In this document: piece by piece, positions 25,101-37,500 of the stretch | How positions within the stretch are numbered: the stretch's first letter is position 1 | How the letters are laid out: each line of letters opens with the position of its first letter | Assembly (NCBI GenBank): GCA_025175895.1 | Contig: CM046008.1 | Coordinates: 27,669,255-27,733,254 of the forward strand | DNA from: Wurfbainia villosa | Taxonomy: Eukaryota; Streptophyta; Magnoliopsida; Zingiberales; Zingiberaceae | Direction of reading: 5' to 3' | Length of the DNA: 64,000 bases | Notes under the pieces: generated by a model | What the model saw: only the letters and a program-made list of their open reading frames with translations | What the model was told of the DNA's origin: nothing | Databases searched by the model: none | Made by a program: the position numbers and the translations under genes

Positions 25101-28100
25101 CATCCATATAAGTGCCAAGTATATAAACACGTATACATATGCAAATAATGCCCGATGGTTTAGATGTGTGTGCACCTAATTCATATATGTAAAATGGCCT
25201 GTGCCATAAGGATACTTGGCCATGCCAAAGCAAGAGAAAATACAACTTAAGCATCATGACTCCAATCAAAAAGTGGGGTAGGATGGTTGTTGCACATTTT
25301 AATTCTTTGGTTTGCACAAATCAAGTGGTAGGTCTCTACTTAATATCTATGTATAAATTGCATAGCGAAGCCACCCTAAAATAAAGGTTTCCTTAGTCCA
25401 TGATCTTCCATGCAACATCCAATTCAGTAATCATTTGTCTTACGTTAAAATAATTACTATGTAGTATAGAGTTTGACCTTTTAAAAGTATTTAACATGAT
25501 CTGTGAGAGGACTACTTTACCCTCTAGAATGCATCAAGCTTTGATTTGAGATGCTATCCTACAACATGATATTAGGTCTTACTTTTTAATCTAGAACCAA
25601 AATCTACTTCTAAAACAATTCACGAACCTCATAAGGATCCTCTTTGCTTAACTTTTCATACAGCAACACAAAATTCATATTTTATCTAAGGAAATAAAAT
25701 ATCTCAAATTTGCAGGGAACAAGGTTCTTCTAACACAAAATTCATATTTTACCTCTCTAAGGAAATTAAATCGTCAAATTCGCATTGAACAAGGTCCTTC
25801 GGCGCACCTTCATTTGATGGGTCTACTGCCACCTACATCAAAAAAACGAAGGGAGAGGGGAATCAAGAGAAATAGGGATTAGTACATGTGATAAAAAACT
25901 GTAGTGATTTTACCTTGGAGGAAGGAGAGAAAAAGAGGGGTGATACTTGATGATGGCATTTGGCTAAAGGAGCAGTATGAGTTCCTTTGTATGTGTGAAA
26001 AACCGTCAATAGTCTCTCTTCTCTCGATCTCTTCGAGAACAAAAATAAACAAAAGACTCTTCCTAAGCCCTTAATTTACCCCCAAACCCTTAATATGTCT
26101 GTCTGTTTAGGAGGAGGTGAGAGAAGAGTAAATAAAGGGAAAGAAAACTTTAAACCTTATTTGGGAAGGGATGAGGAAAAGAAGGGAATGGGAGGGAAGG
26201 ATAACTTTTATCCTTTTTAGAAGTTTTTCTTGCACTCCGATTTGGGGTGTAAGTTTTTTCCCTCTCCTTCCATTAATGAACCTTCCCTCATCCCATCCAA
26301 ACAGAGCGTTAGAGTTTGAAAGAGTAAGTCACCGACAATTGTTCATGTACTAAACATGAAAGGTAAAAGGGAAAATATTTTTTCCTATCGGCACACAAAA
26401 TACATACAGAATATTACAAAACTTAATTTAAATTAAGGTACTTTAATGGAAGTAATTGAAATCAGAGGTTGAATTAGAGATTTTAAATAAAATCAAATTA
26501 GAATTAAGTTAGATTCTTTAGTTAATTTGATTATAATTTAAATTAATTTTATTTTATTAATTCTATTTAACAAAATAGTTTAATTAGTTAATTAATAGAA
26601 GTAATTAATTAAGTCATTTAATTTAAATTAAAATAATTTTAATTCAGATTTCAAATCAAATCAAATCAATTTGTATTAGTTTAGAACAGATTTTAAATTA
26701 TATTAATTTAAGACAGAATTTAATTTTTGAAATAAAATTATTTAGACAAGGTTCAAAATCTTGAGCCGTGTCAGAGTTTTGATTTTTTTTATTGGAATGA
26801 TATTATTTCGGTATTGTGTCAATTTTCCGATGCATGGTACCGATGACGAATTGGATAGGTTGAAGGAAGAAGGATATAAAGCATAGGAAGTATTACATTA
26901 TTTGTGTCGAGTGATATTGAGTTTTGATAATTTATAGAAACAATACGTTTTGATGGTTTTACCCGGTATGCTACGAGATCTAAACCGTGACTCCATACTA
27001 TGCATAAAGTTTACTTTTGTATTTTGTTGTTTTGATATTGATGAAATATGAAATGCATGACTTTCAGTTTTCTTTTTTTCATTAGTTATTGCTATTTTGT
27101 TCTTTAAAATTCTTTAAATATTGTGATTTTTATTACTTTTTTGGCTGATTCTTGTCACATAGACCCACCAATCTGATACAACTGATATGTAAACTTTTGA
27201 AATTTCTGATATCGATACCATGTCTTTCTTTGAGTATTAGGTTCATGCTTTCCATTTTCTTTGATTTTTTCTAAAAGGAAATCCATTTCTGAAATTGTGT
27301 TTGATTGTCATTTTACAATAAGATAAGAATAATAAAAATAAGAGTCTATGATTTTTTTACCATTTATAGAAAATATCAATTGCCCTTTGTATATATTTTT
27401 TTTAATTTTGATTTCAACTTTACTTGTTTTCTTATAAAATTACTATCAGCCACATTTCAAAAACTTCTTGAAATTTCTTCCAAAATAAAACGCCCTAAGA
27501 TTTGTTAAACATGCCAGATTTGGCCATCCTTTTGAATTTGACTTAAGATTGCTCCTTAGAAAAATCCATTACCATTAGTATCAGTTGAAGAATGCAGTTA
27601 CATTAAGTGCAAACAATTGGTTTGATAGTCCATTATGCAGTCTCGGAATGTTTTTGTATCTTTTGTGTGTTCTTCTATGGAACATAACTAAATGCTTTCT
27701 GTTTCAGGTTGCTTTAATCAAGTTAGGTTTGAAAAATGAAGGATTAATAGTTCCTGGTTATACTCACCTGCAGAGGGCACAACCTGTCTTACTGCAACAT
27801 CTACTGTTGTCATATGTTGAACAGGTAAACAAATTCCTTCAAAACTTTCATTTGTAATGAAGAATAGAAGAATATAAAGGTTAGATGTTGAAGGAAATGT
27901 AAATGGAATAACCAAATATATTGGGAAATGTTTGAATGTTGTCAGTCAACGGCGGCGGCTAATGGTCATTAAAACCTGATGAAGATTGTGTAGGTCTTTT
28001 CACTGATGTAAACATGACAGCACCAAGCAGGGTGTATGCCAAACTATCAGTGGACAACAATTGTTTTCTTTGACAGTTGCAACAGTATTCATGCGGTTAA

Positions 28101-31100
28101 CCTGTTAGATTGGGCAGTAAACTTGCATAACTAAATGTTGTTAGGCTGCTACAGATGGGGAATTCTTGATCCAAGATTAGCTCTCTGATTGATGCAGTTT
28201 CACTTCTTCAATGAACATAATGCTAAAACTAAAATTTTGTTGCCTACTTTTGAATTATGATAATCCAATCCTCTGATTGAGTTGTAAGTTCAGATATTTT
28301 TTACTTCTCTTATAATAAATGTTTTAACTGTGATGATACACAAAGCACAAATGTTAAACGCTCACCTAATAGAAGCTAAATAATAATATATTATGGGCTG
28401 ATCTCAAGGCAGTTATCACAGCAGATCTCACAGGAAGAGGGTATTAGATGAAGAGTCATCAAAGCAACTAGTGTAACTGACTTGAAACTGAATTGTTACA
28501 ACTGTAGTTTTCTCATTCATTCCATCATCCATGTTCTAGATTGGTAAATATATTTCATGATGACAATACTTGAATCAATCAATCAATTAGCCATATTACA
28601 TAACTGGTGTCCTTGTTTCCACTTTTTCGTCTTCTCCTCATGTTAGTTATATATTTCCCTCTTATGTCAGCAAATGCTAGGAGATTCAAAGTTGCTCCTA
28701 TCAGCTAACTCCACCTTTGTCTTGTATAATTTTGATCCTGGTTAACAGCAAGTGTATATCCAAAAGATGATCTTAGATTTAAATATGAACAAAGGGCTAA
28801 TACATGATCATCCCTTTATGGTTTATTTAGAGGAATTATGTGACCATCAACTACTTGGTGTTGAGATGAACTGTCAAATGTTTCATATATATGATCCATT
28901 TCTTTCAGTCAAGCTATATTTAGTTATAATTTTACTGATTCTAGTTTTCTCGATAAGTTAGAAACTGTGGGATCTAAAATTATATTGAATCTCTTTTGAT
29001 TGAAGATCCAGCTCAATCTTTTGAGTCACCACATAATCATATGAACATGAGGTGATTTGTTGTAGCTTGAACGTGATGTTACTCGGCTAGTTGATTGCAA
29101 GGATCGGTTGAACTTTTGTCCCTTGGGAGCTTGTGCTTTAGCTGGTACGGGCCTGCCTATTGACCGATTTCTTACTTCAGATGCTTTGGGATTTACTGCT
29201 CCAATGAGAAACAGGTATGCTAACTTTGAAGTTCTGCTGTTTACCACATATTTTATCATAGCCACTCTTAGCAACTATCTAAATGTTTTCTGTTTGTGTT
29301 AAGATATTATTAAATTCTTCTGCTGGAAATTATTTTCCACAGGTTACAACAACAACAACAACAAAGTCTTATCCCACTAGGTGGGGTCGGCTATATGGAT
29401 CCTTCTACGCCATTGGACTCTATCCCCTACTATATAATCATATATATTTAAATAAATTTTATTTTATTTTATTGTTGCTAACCAAGTCTTTTTTGGTCTT
29501 CCTCTTCCTCGTTTAATGTGTATATTTGGTATCATTTCACATTGCCTAACTGGAGCATTTATTGACCGTCTAAGTACATGTCCGTACCACCTTAAACGTG
29601 TCTCTCGGAGCTTTCCTTCAATAGATGCAACACCAACTTTTTCTCTAATGCTCTCATTTCTTATTCTGTCCATCCTCGTATGTTCGCACATCCACCTTAA
29701 CATCCTCATCTCTGCAACTCTCATCTTTTGCTCATATACTCGAGTCGTGGCCCAACATTCAGCTTCATATAACATAGCAGGTCTAATTGTCGTTTTGTAG
29801 AACTTCCCTTTAAGTTTTAGAGGCACTTTACGATCACATAAAATACCCGATGCTTTCCTCCATTTCAACCATCCTGCTTGTATTCTATGTAAGACATCTC
29901 TCTCATTCCCTCCATCATCTTGCAAAAATTATCCTAAATATTTAAAGCTCTCGATTCCAGACATAACTCATCATTTCCTATCTTAACACTTGTCTCATTC
30001 GTCTAATATTGCTAAATTTAAATTTCATATATTCATCTTTACTCTACTAAGCTTAAAACCTTTCACTTACAGTGTTTCACTTGAATTCTAGTTTAGTATT
30101 TACTCCTTCACGTGTCTCATCTATTAAAATAATATCATCTGCAAACAACATACACCACGGTAATGTGTCTTGAATGTGTCCAGTGAGTTCGTCCATGATT
30201 AGTGTAAAAAGATAGGGACTTAAAGCTGATCCTTGATGTAACCCTATCTTTATTGGAAATGCTTCAGTTAATTCACCTGAAGTCTTACTCTGGTCGTTAC
30301 TTCCTTATACATATCCTTAATTAGTTTAATATATGTTACACTAACACCTCTTTTTTCTAAAATTCTCCATATTATTTCTCTTGAAACTCTATCATAAGCT
30401 TTTTCTAAATCAATGAATACCATGTGTAGATCCTACTTTTGCTCTCTATACTTTTCAATTAGTTGTCTGAGAAGATGTATAGCTTCTATTGTCGACCTTC
30501 CTAGCATGAATCCAAATTGATTTTCGAGAACCATGGTCTCCTTCCTTAATCTTTTTTCTATTACTTTTTCTCAAAGTTTCATGGTATGACTCATTAGTTT
30601 AATACCCCTATAGTTTTCATAAGTTTGTATATCTCTCTTATTTTTATATAAGGGAATTAGGATATTTACCCTCCATTAATCAGACATCCTTTTTGTTTTC
30701 AATATCATGTTAAATAATTTTGTAAGTCATTCAATACCTTATTTCCCTAGACACTTCCATACCTCTATCGGAATATCATCTGGTCCAACGGCTTTTCCAT
30801 TTTGCATTCCATTTTAAAGCTTACTTACGAATTTGAATTCTACGATAAAAATTTAAATTTACATACTTTCATTCGACCTACTTAAATTATCTAAATTAAG
30901 TTGGTCTCTAAACCTTCATTAAAAGTTGATAAAAATATCTCTTCCACCGCTCTTTTATTTCTTCATCATTTACTAGTACTTATCAGATTCATCTTAAATA
31001 CATCTTATTTGATTAAGATCTTTTGTCTTCCTCTCTCTCACTTTAGCTATTCTATAAATGTCTCTTTCCCCTTCTTTTGTATATAATTTTCGATATAACC

Positions 31101-34100
31101 GTTCAAAAGCTTCAATCTTAGCTTCATTCACTGCTTTCTTAGCTTATTTCTTGGCTATTGTATATTTTTTCAAATTTTTCTCATTTTTATAAATATTTAA
31201 TTTCTTATATGCTATTCGTTTTTCCTTGACTTTCTTTTGCACTTTTTCATTCCACCACCAAGATTCTTTACTTGGTGGTGCATGTCCCTTTGACTCACCG
31301 AGTACACTCTTAGCAACTATTTTCAATTTTGATACCATCTTATCCCACGTCGTATTAGTCATGTATGTATAATCTAATACTTGTACTCGTACCTTCTCTT
31401 TGAATATATTTAGTTTCTCATCCTTTAACTTCCACCATTTAATTCTAGGGGTCGTGTATATTTTTCTTCTATTAATACTATGTTTGAGGCGTATATCCAA
31501 TACTACTAACCTATGTTGAATAGTTAAACTTTCTCCAGGAATAACCTTACAATCTTTACAAATCTTTCTATCTCTCTTCCTAACCATAAGAAAGTCAATT
31601 TGTGATTTATTATTTCCACTTTTGAACGTGACTAAGTGTTCTTCTCTTTTCTTAAAAAATGTATTAGCTAGTATAAGATCATATGCTATTGCAAAATCCA
31701 ATATAGTTTATTTCTTGTTCGAACACATAACCATTACCCTCTCGTATATTCGTCATTTTTCACTCCGACATGCCCATTTAAATCACCTCCTATTAAAATC
31801 ATCTCATTTGACGGAATATTTTGTAATACTTCATCCAAGTCCTCCCAAAACCTTAATTTGGTATTTTCGTCTAATCCTGTTTGAGGTGCATATACATTAA
31901 TTACGTTTATAGTTTCTTTTTCCACTGCTATTTTGAGACCTATAATTCTATCCCCCTTTCTAATTACTCTTACAACTTCATCCTTTAACGAACTATCAAC
32001 AATAATACCCACTCCATTTCTTGTTTTACTCTTGCCTGTATACCATAACTTAAAACCCGAGTTTTCTATCATCTTTGCTTTCTCACCAATCCATTGTCTC
32101 TTGTACACATACAATATTAATTTTTCTTCTAATCATCGTATCTACTATCTCTATTATTTTACTAGTGAGGGTTCCTATGTTCCATGTACCAAATCTTAGA
32201 CTATTAGTTTTTCTATAATATTTGTTCTTATCCAACCTATGGTTTGAGAACTCTTGCTTATTTAACACTACACCCCAAGTTCTCATGGAGATGTAGCGGT
32301 CCTTGCCGATACATTGCAGTCGGACCCTGCAACGTGAACTCTAGTATATTTTTCACTACACCCGAGTTCTGAAAATGTAGCGGTCCTTGCCGAGATATTA
32401 CAGTCGGACCATGTAACGCGTTCCTTCCGGAGAACAACCTAGCATTAGCACAATAGTTTGATTGATCCATTCATTGAACATTTGCCTTAGTTTAACGCTG
32501 GCTGACAACCTAACGCAACCCTCCTCTTTTATCCGGGCTTGAAACCGGCCACGACAAGGTTAACTTTTCCACATGTTAGATTTTTCTAATTTGACTAGGG
32601 GAAGAAATCACCTATTTAGAAACTACTGTGTTTTACGTAGAAATTCTATTTCAAGGAAGTTAAGAGCAATAGAATTATTTCACTCTAATAAAAAAGGAAC
32701 AAAAAAATAGAGCTAAAGTACTTACTCTCACAATGTTCGATGTTGTCTCTCTCTCTCCATTTCGCAATATATATAGATTCAAATGTTACCATCATTATCT
32801 TTCATTCATCTATTGTGTGATTTAGGATGAGATTTCATGAGATTTGGTATCACTTGTTAATCTGTTTTCTTTCAAAATTCTTCTCTCCAGTTTGATGTCT
32901 CTTATGATATTTCTTTCTCATAAAATAATTGAAAGTTTAATAGTCCAACATTTCACATCTCTTAAGCTAGATGATCGGAACCCTATTCTGTGTGCCTACA
33001 AGCTAGATGATGGGAACCCTAACCGTCCTTTTATGTGCCTATTGGTTGCAACATCAAAAAGTTTATTGGTTTTTTATCTCTTCTGTCATACAATTCTACT
33101 CTTTCAATGATGCAATCTCCTTTGACTCTCTCATTTTTTTTTCTCGCTACATTAACTAATAGGCATTAACTCATTTTCTCTCACTACATTAACTCCCTAA
33201 CTCAATAGACGATGCTGGATTGTTAAGCTTCTTAACAACTACACTAGTATCTTCTTCAACTTCAATATCATCAAGTTTCTTTGTTATTTAATTTAATTTT
33301 TATTTGTAAGTTTTTTTTCTTGCTTATAATACATTGGATGTAACTTTTACTTATATTGCGACACCATGGAGAGGGTTAGAATTATTTTACTAATTGCTAT
33401 TGCTTTCATTATATGTTGAATGTGTGTGGTCCTACATAGGTTAGTTATAGGGCATTGTAATCAGGTATCGTATCATTTAGTGTGTTGGTCTTGATTATTT
33501 GGGAGTCGTTATTTCTCCATCAAAACTAAATCATTAGTAATATTAAAATCAGCCAAGTCATTTGTTCATCACATTGACTTCCTTTTTTTTGGCTCTCTTT
33601 ATTCCTTTAGAAATTAGAGCTAGAATATGATATTTTACCTCTCAACTAACTCTAATACTCCCCCTCATGTCAAGTCATAGAGAAATCCCACTAATAAAAG
33701 AAATAAAATTGGGAATAAAATTTATAATTGACTTAACGAAGATGACGAGAGATAATTTCTATGCAACAATTATTAACTTGTTAAAGGTAAAACAATTTAA
33801 CAACTTTTATCAGCTAAATTTATTTCACAGTCCTTTCTCTCGCTTCCAAGTTCCAACTATGATTTGGATAATATTTGGTCTTGACCTAACAATCTCTTTA
33901 TATAGCATTGATGCAGTATCCGATCGTGATTTTGTCTTGGAGTTTTTGTCAGCCAACTCAATACTGGCTGTTCATCTTTCTCGGCTTGGTGAAGAATGGG
34001 TTTTGTGGGCATCGGAGGAGTTTGGTTTTTTAACACCAAGTGATTCTGTATCTACTGGAAGCAGCATCATGCCACAAAAGAAAAATCCAGACCCAATGGA

Positions 34101-35064
34101 ATTAGTCCGTGGAAAATCTGCCAGAGTTGTAGGAGATCTTATGAGCCTTCTAGTGTTATGCAAAGGGCTTCCACAAGCATACAACCGTGATCTACAAGTA
34201 CGTGCTTCTCAATAGACAATGTTTAGTGGCTATTTTCTTTGAGATATAGATTGCCTTCGTGTGGGTTGTTACATTTATTGCTCATGTACGATGCAACTAC
34301 TTTTTCTTCTGAAACAGGAAGACAAAGAACCACTCTTTGACAGCGTTAAAACTGTACTAGGAATGCTTGAAGTAACAACTGAATTTGCCCACAACATTAC
34401 ATTCAATGGTGAGAGAATACGGAACGCTTTACCAGCTGGCCATCTTGATGCTACTACCCTTGCGGATTATCTTGTCAAAAAGGTAAAATTAATTTTGTTT
34501 TCTCTTGTTCTTTATATATATATATATGTATATATAATTGGAGAATTATCAATTTTTTTATTTGCTTCCTATTGTTTAAAAAAGAACATCCAACTTATAT
34601 CGACAGTGTTCTTTATCCCATTAATTTAATCCTAGATCGATGATCGTACCCTAATACAAGTTGAATTGCCACTTGGGATAAATTGATACTTGTTAAACTT
34701 GGGAGATGAAACAAAAATATCGATAAAATTTGTTCTGGGGGCGAGGGAAAGTAAACGTTTATGTTTCTTCTCTTAAAATTTGTGTTGCGTTGTTCACCAG
34801 GGGATGCCTTTCAGGACTTCTCACGAGATAGTTGGCAAGTGCGTTGCATTGTGTGTCACAAGAAACTGTCAACTCTGCGAACTCACCCTCGATCAGCTAA
34901 AGGGAGTCAACTCTATCTTTGAGGAAGACGTTTATGATTTTCTTGGAGTTGAGAATTCAGTCAAGAGATTCTCGTCCTACGGATCAACAGGTTCCGACTG
35001 CGTCGCCGAGCAAGTCAGCTTTTGGATCTCAAAGCTTCAAATGGGTCAGACTGGAAACGAGTGA
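22107..35064 (+). CDS. ASL: Argininosuccinate lyase, plastid-targeted form
   Basis: Cleaves argininosuccinate to arginine and fumarate, the last step of arginine synthesis, normally in the plastid. Seven exons: 22107-22445, 23500-23763, 27708-27824, 29066-29214, 33906-34197, 34318-34482, 34801-35064. They total 1590 nt, 529 aa, with all junctions GT-AG and in frame. Family blocks in order: KLWGGRFEDSVTD (N-terminal), HTARSRNDQV (substrate loop), GYTHLQRAQPVLL (catalytic His block), GTGLPIDR, the fumarase/ASL signature GSSIMPQKKNPDPMEL, and ENSVKRFSSYGSTGS near the end. The first about 50 residues are Ser/Arg/His/Pro-rich, as expected of a transit peptide. A second in-frame ATG at 22254 (MASSELKAAHD) could give a short form. 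Introns 2 and 4 are large and hold a SINE and a LINE. No stop or missing catalytic block was seen. Confidence 0.97.
22471..22606. repeat. Tandem duplication of 68 bp in ASL intron 1
   Basis: 22471-22538 and 22539-22606 both begin ATTGACACTT and end CCAGAATTCAGTC, with a handful of differences. It begins 25 bp after the exon 1 donor site. Confidence 0.88.
22607..23499 (+). other. ASL intron 1, remainder
   Basis: T-rich plant intron sequence ending in ATGCAG before exon 2. No repeat or coding signal recognised. Confidence 0.7.
24109..24219 (-). mobile_element. Au-like SINE, 5'-truncated, in ASL intron 2
   Basis: The minus strand carries the body and 3' end of the widespread Au SINE family: ACAACCACTTGCAATACGAG, GTAAAGTTGTGTACAATAGAC, CTTCCCCGAGACCCCGC, and a GGGCCACCCTT end. 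The tRNA-like 5' part is missing. The copy is bracketed by a 16-bp duplication with one mismatch (TGTTAACATGGATGTA at 24093-24108, TGTTAACATGAATGTA at 24220-24235). That supports target-primed insertion. The family name is from memory of the consensus. Confidence 0.7.
24240..27707 (+). other. Rest of ASL intron 2
   Basis: About 3.5 kb of AT-rich intron. 26390-26760 is very AT-rich with repeated AATTTAATT words. Near 25820-26330 there are purine-rich GGGAAGG stretches that may be a worn transposon. No coding signal was seen before the acceptor TTTCAG at 27702-27707. Confidence 0.6.
27825..29065 (+). other. ASL intron 3
   Basis: 1.24 kb of AT-rich intron between GTAAAC and TGTAG. The ORF at 28752-28961 has no recognised domain. 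Confidence 0.75.
29347..32564 (-). mobile_element. RTE-type LINE, nearly full length, in ASL intron 4
   Basis: About 3.2 kb non-LTR retrotransposon on the minus strand. The 3' end (left) is a (TTG)n-type tail, seen on + as ACAACAACAACAACAAAG, followed by the block TCTTATCCCACTAGGTGGGG common to plant RTE elements. The 5' end (right) has a short leader with two copies of a GTAGCGGTCCTTGCCGA unit (about 32292 and 32379). A 14-bp target duplication with one mismatch flanks it: TTTTCCACAGGTTA at 29333-29346 and TTTTCCACATGTTA at 32565-32578. Length, tail type and one endonuclease-RT ORF fit RTE rather than L1. Confidence 0.9.
29464..32286 (-). pseudogene. LINE endonuclease/reverse transcriptase ORF, decayed
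   Basis: Start near 32286. The AP-endonuclease domain spans about 32190-31450: LRFGTWNIGTLTSK, CVQETMDW, INVYAPQTG, GGDLNGHVG, SQIDFLMVR and the His block IQHRLVVLDI. The reverse transcriptase follows; its active site reads MLFADDIILID at about 30120-30150 (FADD in place of YADD). The C-terminal domain is 29464-29925, with HRIQAGWLKWRKASG, KLKGKFYKTTIRPAMLY, AEMRMLRWMC, RLRWYGHVLRR and RGRGRPKKTW. The frame is broken by several frameshifts and stops, especially in the RT part (30000-31100), so this copy is inactive. Confidence 0.9.
32579..33905 (+). other. ASL intron 4 beyond the LINE
   Basis: AT-rich intron sequence up to the acceptor ATATAG at 33905. Near 32940-33030 the words CTAGATGATCGGAACCCTA and CTAGATGATGGGAACCCTA are close direct repeats. 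No coding signal apart from read-through ORFs into exon 5. Confidence 0.6.
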
Positions 35065-35396
35065 ACTCGCAGAGATCATATTTCCAAATTCGCAACAATA
35101 AATACTTCATTGGATCTTATTCAGTGCAATGGATTTTCGATTTACCAAATTCAGGTCTGTTTTTGTATTCTCTCGTTCAGCTTCTCTCTACTTTAGGGTA
35201 CTGTTCAAAAACCGATTCATTGCACTGGTTATATACTTTTCAGATATTAACTCCTTCCATGCTCTTTTGTCCTGAATTAATTTCCACCATAAGAGGCGGA
35301 AAAAAAAACAGTTTAAACATTACATTTTTTTTGACTGCCCATTTGCCATTAATCTTAAATAGCATGGTGGTAGCAAGGTGACTATCATCACTCTAC
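35065..35396. other. Convergent 3' intergenic region, ASL and SBPase
   Basis: 332 bp between the ASL stop (+) and the SBPase stop (-). Both 3'UTRs and poly(A) sites must sit here and may overlap as antisense transcripts. No separate gene. Confidence 0.8.
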
Positions 35397-37141
35397 TCAC
35401 GCAGCAATTCCAACTGGTTCGCCCGTCTTCAACCTCGAAGAGCCATAGAGCATCTCTTCGAAGCGGATGATCTCGTTCTTTGACCCGTACGCGACCTGAG
35501 TTCGCTCGTCGAGGCTCTCGATCACTTTGTCGAGCACCGATTGTGTCCCGTCGCTGCTGTACCCTCCGGCTTTCTCGATCAGGAACCCCAACGGAGCGAC
35601 CTCAAAGAGTAACCTCAGCTTCGCTTTCGAACTCTGGGACGTCACGTTAGTGAAAATCCCTTTTTCCTTCACAATGATCTACCGTGCATGCAGCACACAA
35701 ACAAAGCTCAGAAACAGCCTCTGGGAAGATGAGTCAAAAAAGTATTCTCTGAATTTACCTGGTTAACATCTGGCACCATTCCTCCAGTGTACCGCAGCGT
35801 GTACTTCTCTCTCACGTAGTAGTTGATCAGCTGCAAGCACGACGATCGATGATTCAGTGGATCAGTAGTTGAACTCCCACTAGTTTCCTTCTTATGGCGT
35901 TAAAAAGTTAGGACCTTATCGTATGCAGGGTTGTCAAATGTAGCCCTGAGGTTCCCCGGAGAGAATATCTTGCCTTCGCCGATCGTCGTTGTGTCTTTAA
36001 CATGTTGCCACTTTCCTGCGTCGAGCAGGGACAGGGTAAATGATCTCATTCATAGAGAGAGGTTAAAAAAAAAAAAAACACCAGGGAGGGAGAGAGTAGA
36101 TACACCTTCATCGAGGAGGAGGAACTCGTGGGTTCCAGGGCAATCTTTGAGAGCCACGATGTACGTGGTGCGAGGTCCATAGATGCCCATGGCAGCAGCC
36201 ACCTGATCTCTTCCCGTCACACCTGTGAGCTTATCGCCGGGCCACACGCCAAATATGGTGCCCACCGTGAAGTTCGTGTCCACAATACTCGATCCGTCAA
36301 GAGGATCGAATGCCACGCTGAAACCACCTGCACCGATGCTTCAGACGGTTAATTGTTTCAAGAATCCTTTTCATCTCCAGAAAAAAAAAAAGCTTTCCTC
36401 CACCTTCGACTGGTCCGCCCATGTCCTGCAACTCGGGCTCTTCCTCCGAGCATGCGTACTTGCAGACATGGGAATATTGCAGAGCCTACATTGGAGGAGG
36501 AGATCAGATCGACCTATTGCGGCGTAAAGAAGGAAGAAGCATCGGGAGAAACGGGAGTTTACCTCAAAGAGAAGATTATTAGCTAGCAAATCCACGGCGA
36601 GCTGCTCATCGCCGAAGGAGTTGACGCAGGCAGTCCCGCCGCACGATGCGGTCCTCACTTTAAAGGAGATGGTCCTCAGAGCCTCTCCCATGGACATCAG
36701 TAGCCTGATCAGATTCTTGTCCGGCGTCGCTTTGGTCAGAAACTCCTCCTGCAAGTAAGTAGTTCGCGCGGTTAACTAATTAGGACTACGATGACGATGG
36801 CGATGGCGATGATGTCAGTCGAAACATTACCAGGCTATCTCCGATCTCGCACTTGGCGGCGAGGGACGAACCGCCTCCTCCCCTGGATGAAGCTCTGGAA
36901 GCAGGTCTGGCCGTCGTGAGCCTAACAGGCTCTCCGAGAAACGAGCTGGACTTGAGCCCCTGCAACAAGAACACCACCATCCTGATTGCGCAACGAACTA
37001 TGCGTACCTCTCAGCGTCGGAGAAACTTACGGGGGTTCTGTGGGAGCGCGGAAGGGAAGGAGCAGAGGACGGCACCGCCGAGCGCGATTGGGAAAAGACG
37101 GCATGAGAAATCGGCCCGCGAGCTGCACATGTTGCCTCCAT
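35397..37141 (-). CDS. SBPASE: Sedoheptulose-1,7-bisphosphatase, chloroplastic
   Basis: Hydrolyses sedoheptulose-1,7-bisphosphate in the regeneration phase of the Calvin cycle, in the chloroplast stroma. Eight exons on -: 37031-37141, 36831-36959, 36563-36748, 36404-36485, 36106-36327, 35915-36015, 35759-35830, 35397-35678. Total 1185 nt, 394 aa; all junctions are GT-AG and in frame. Residues 1 to about 70 are a Ser/Arg/Ala-rich transit peptide (METACAARG-like start: M-E-A-T-C-A-A-R-G). CEIGDSL opens the mature part. RTASCGGTACVNSFGDEQ holds the two Cys of the redox switch (CGGTAC) that thioredoxin reduces in light. FDPLDGSSIVDTNFTVGTIF is the metal and phosphate site. RYTGGMVPDVNQIIVKEKG and ERTQVAYGSKNEI are C-terminal blocks. 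CGGTAC and the ending YGSSRLKTG distinguish SBPase from FBPase. No defect seen. Confidence 0.97.
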
Positions 37142-37500
37142 GGGACTGGGCTACTGGCTGAGGCAATGAGCTAGCAAGAAAATTTGGAGAAGTGCGTTGG
37201 TGGGATGGATATTAAGCGTTTGGTTGAGGGCGAGAGAGTGGGGGGGAAAGGATAAGCGATCTGTGGTGAGGTAAAATGCTCATCGTTCCTTGCGGTGTGT
37301 GTGGCTGCGGGCGTCAACAGCTTGAGGCGTCCCCCGGCGTACCTGCTAGCTAGCGGATGTGAGCCCAACCGCAAGCAACAACGACTATTAAGTTTTATCC
37401 CACTCCTTGGGAACCTCCCAAAACTATAATTTTGCATTAAAAAAACATCCACACAGATAATGCATTCGAATACAATTTCCTAAAAAAAAAATTTATTTTT
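37142..37500 (-). promoter_or_regulatory. SBPase upstream region with an I-box
   Basis: A GATAAG I-box core occurs at 37251-37256, about 110 bp upstream of the SBPase start codon. I-boxes are common in promoters of light-regulated photosynthesis genes, which fits SBPase. A clear TATA box was not seen; TTAATAT on the minus strand near 37210 is a weak candidate. Confidence 0.35.

Noticed and set aside
29464..32286. Host genes antisense to ASL
   Set aside because: They carry LINE endonuclease and RT motifs and are bounded by a target duplication.
35397..37141. Fructose-1,6-bisphosphatase
   Set aside because: FDPLDGSS is shared by both enzymes, but CGGTAC, the CEIGDSL start and the YGSSRLKTG ending match the SBPase family, and the length fits plastid SBPase.
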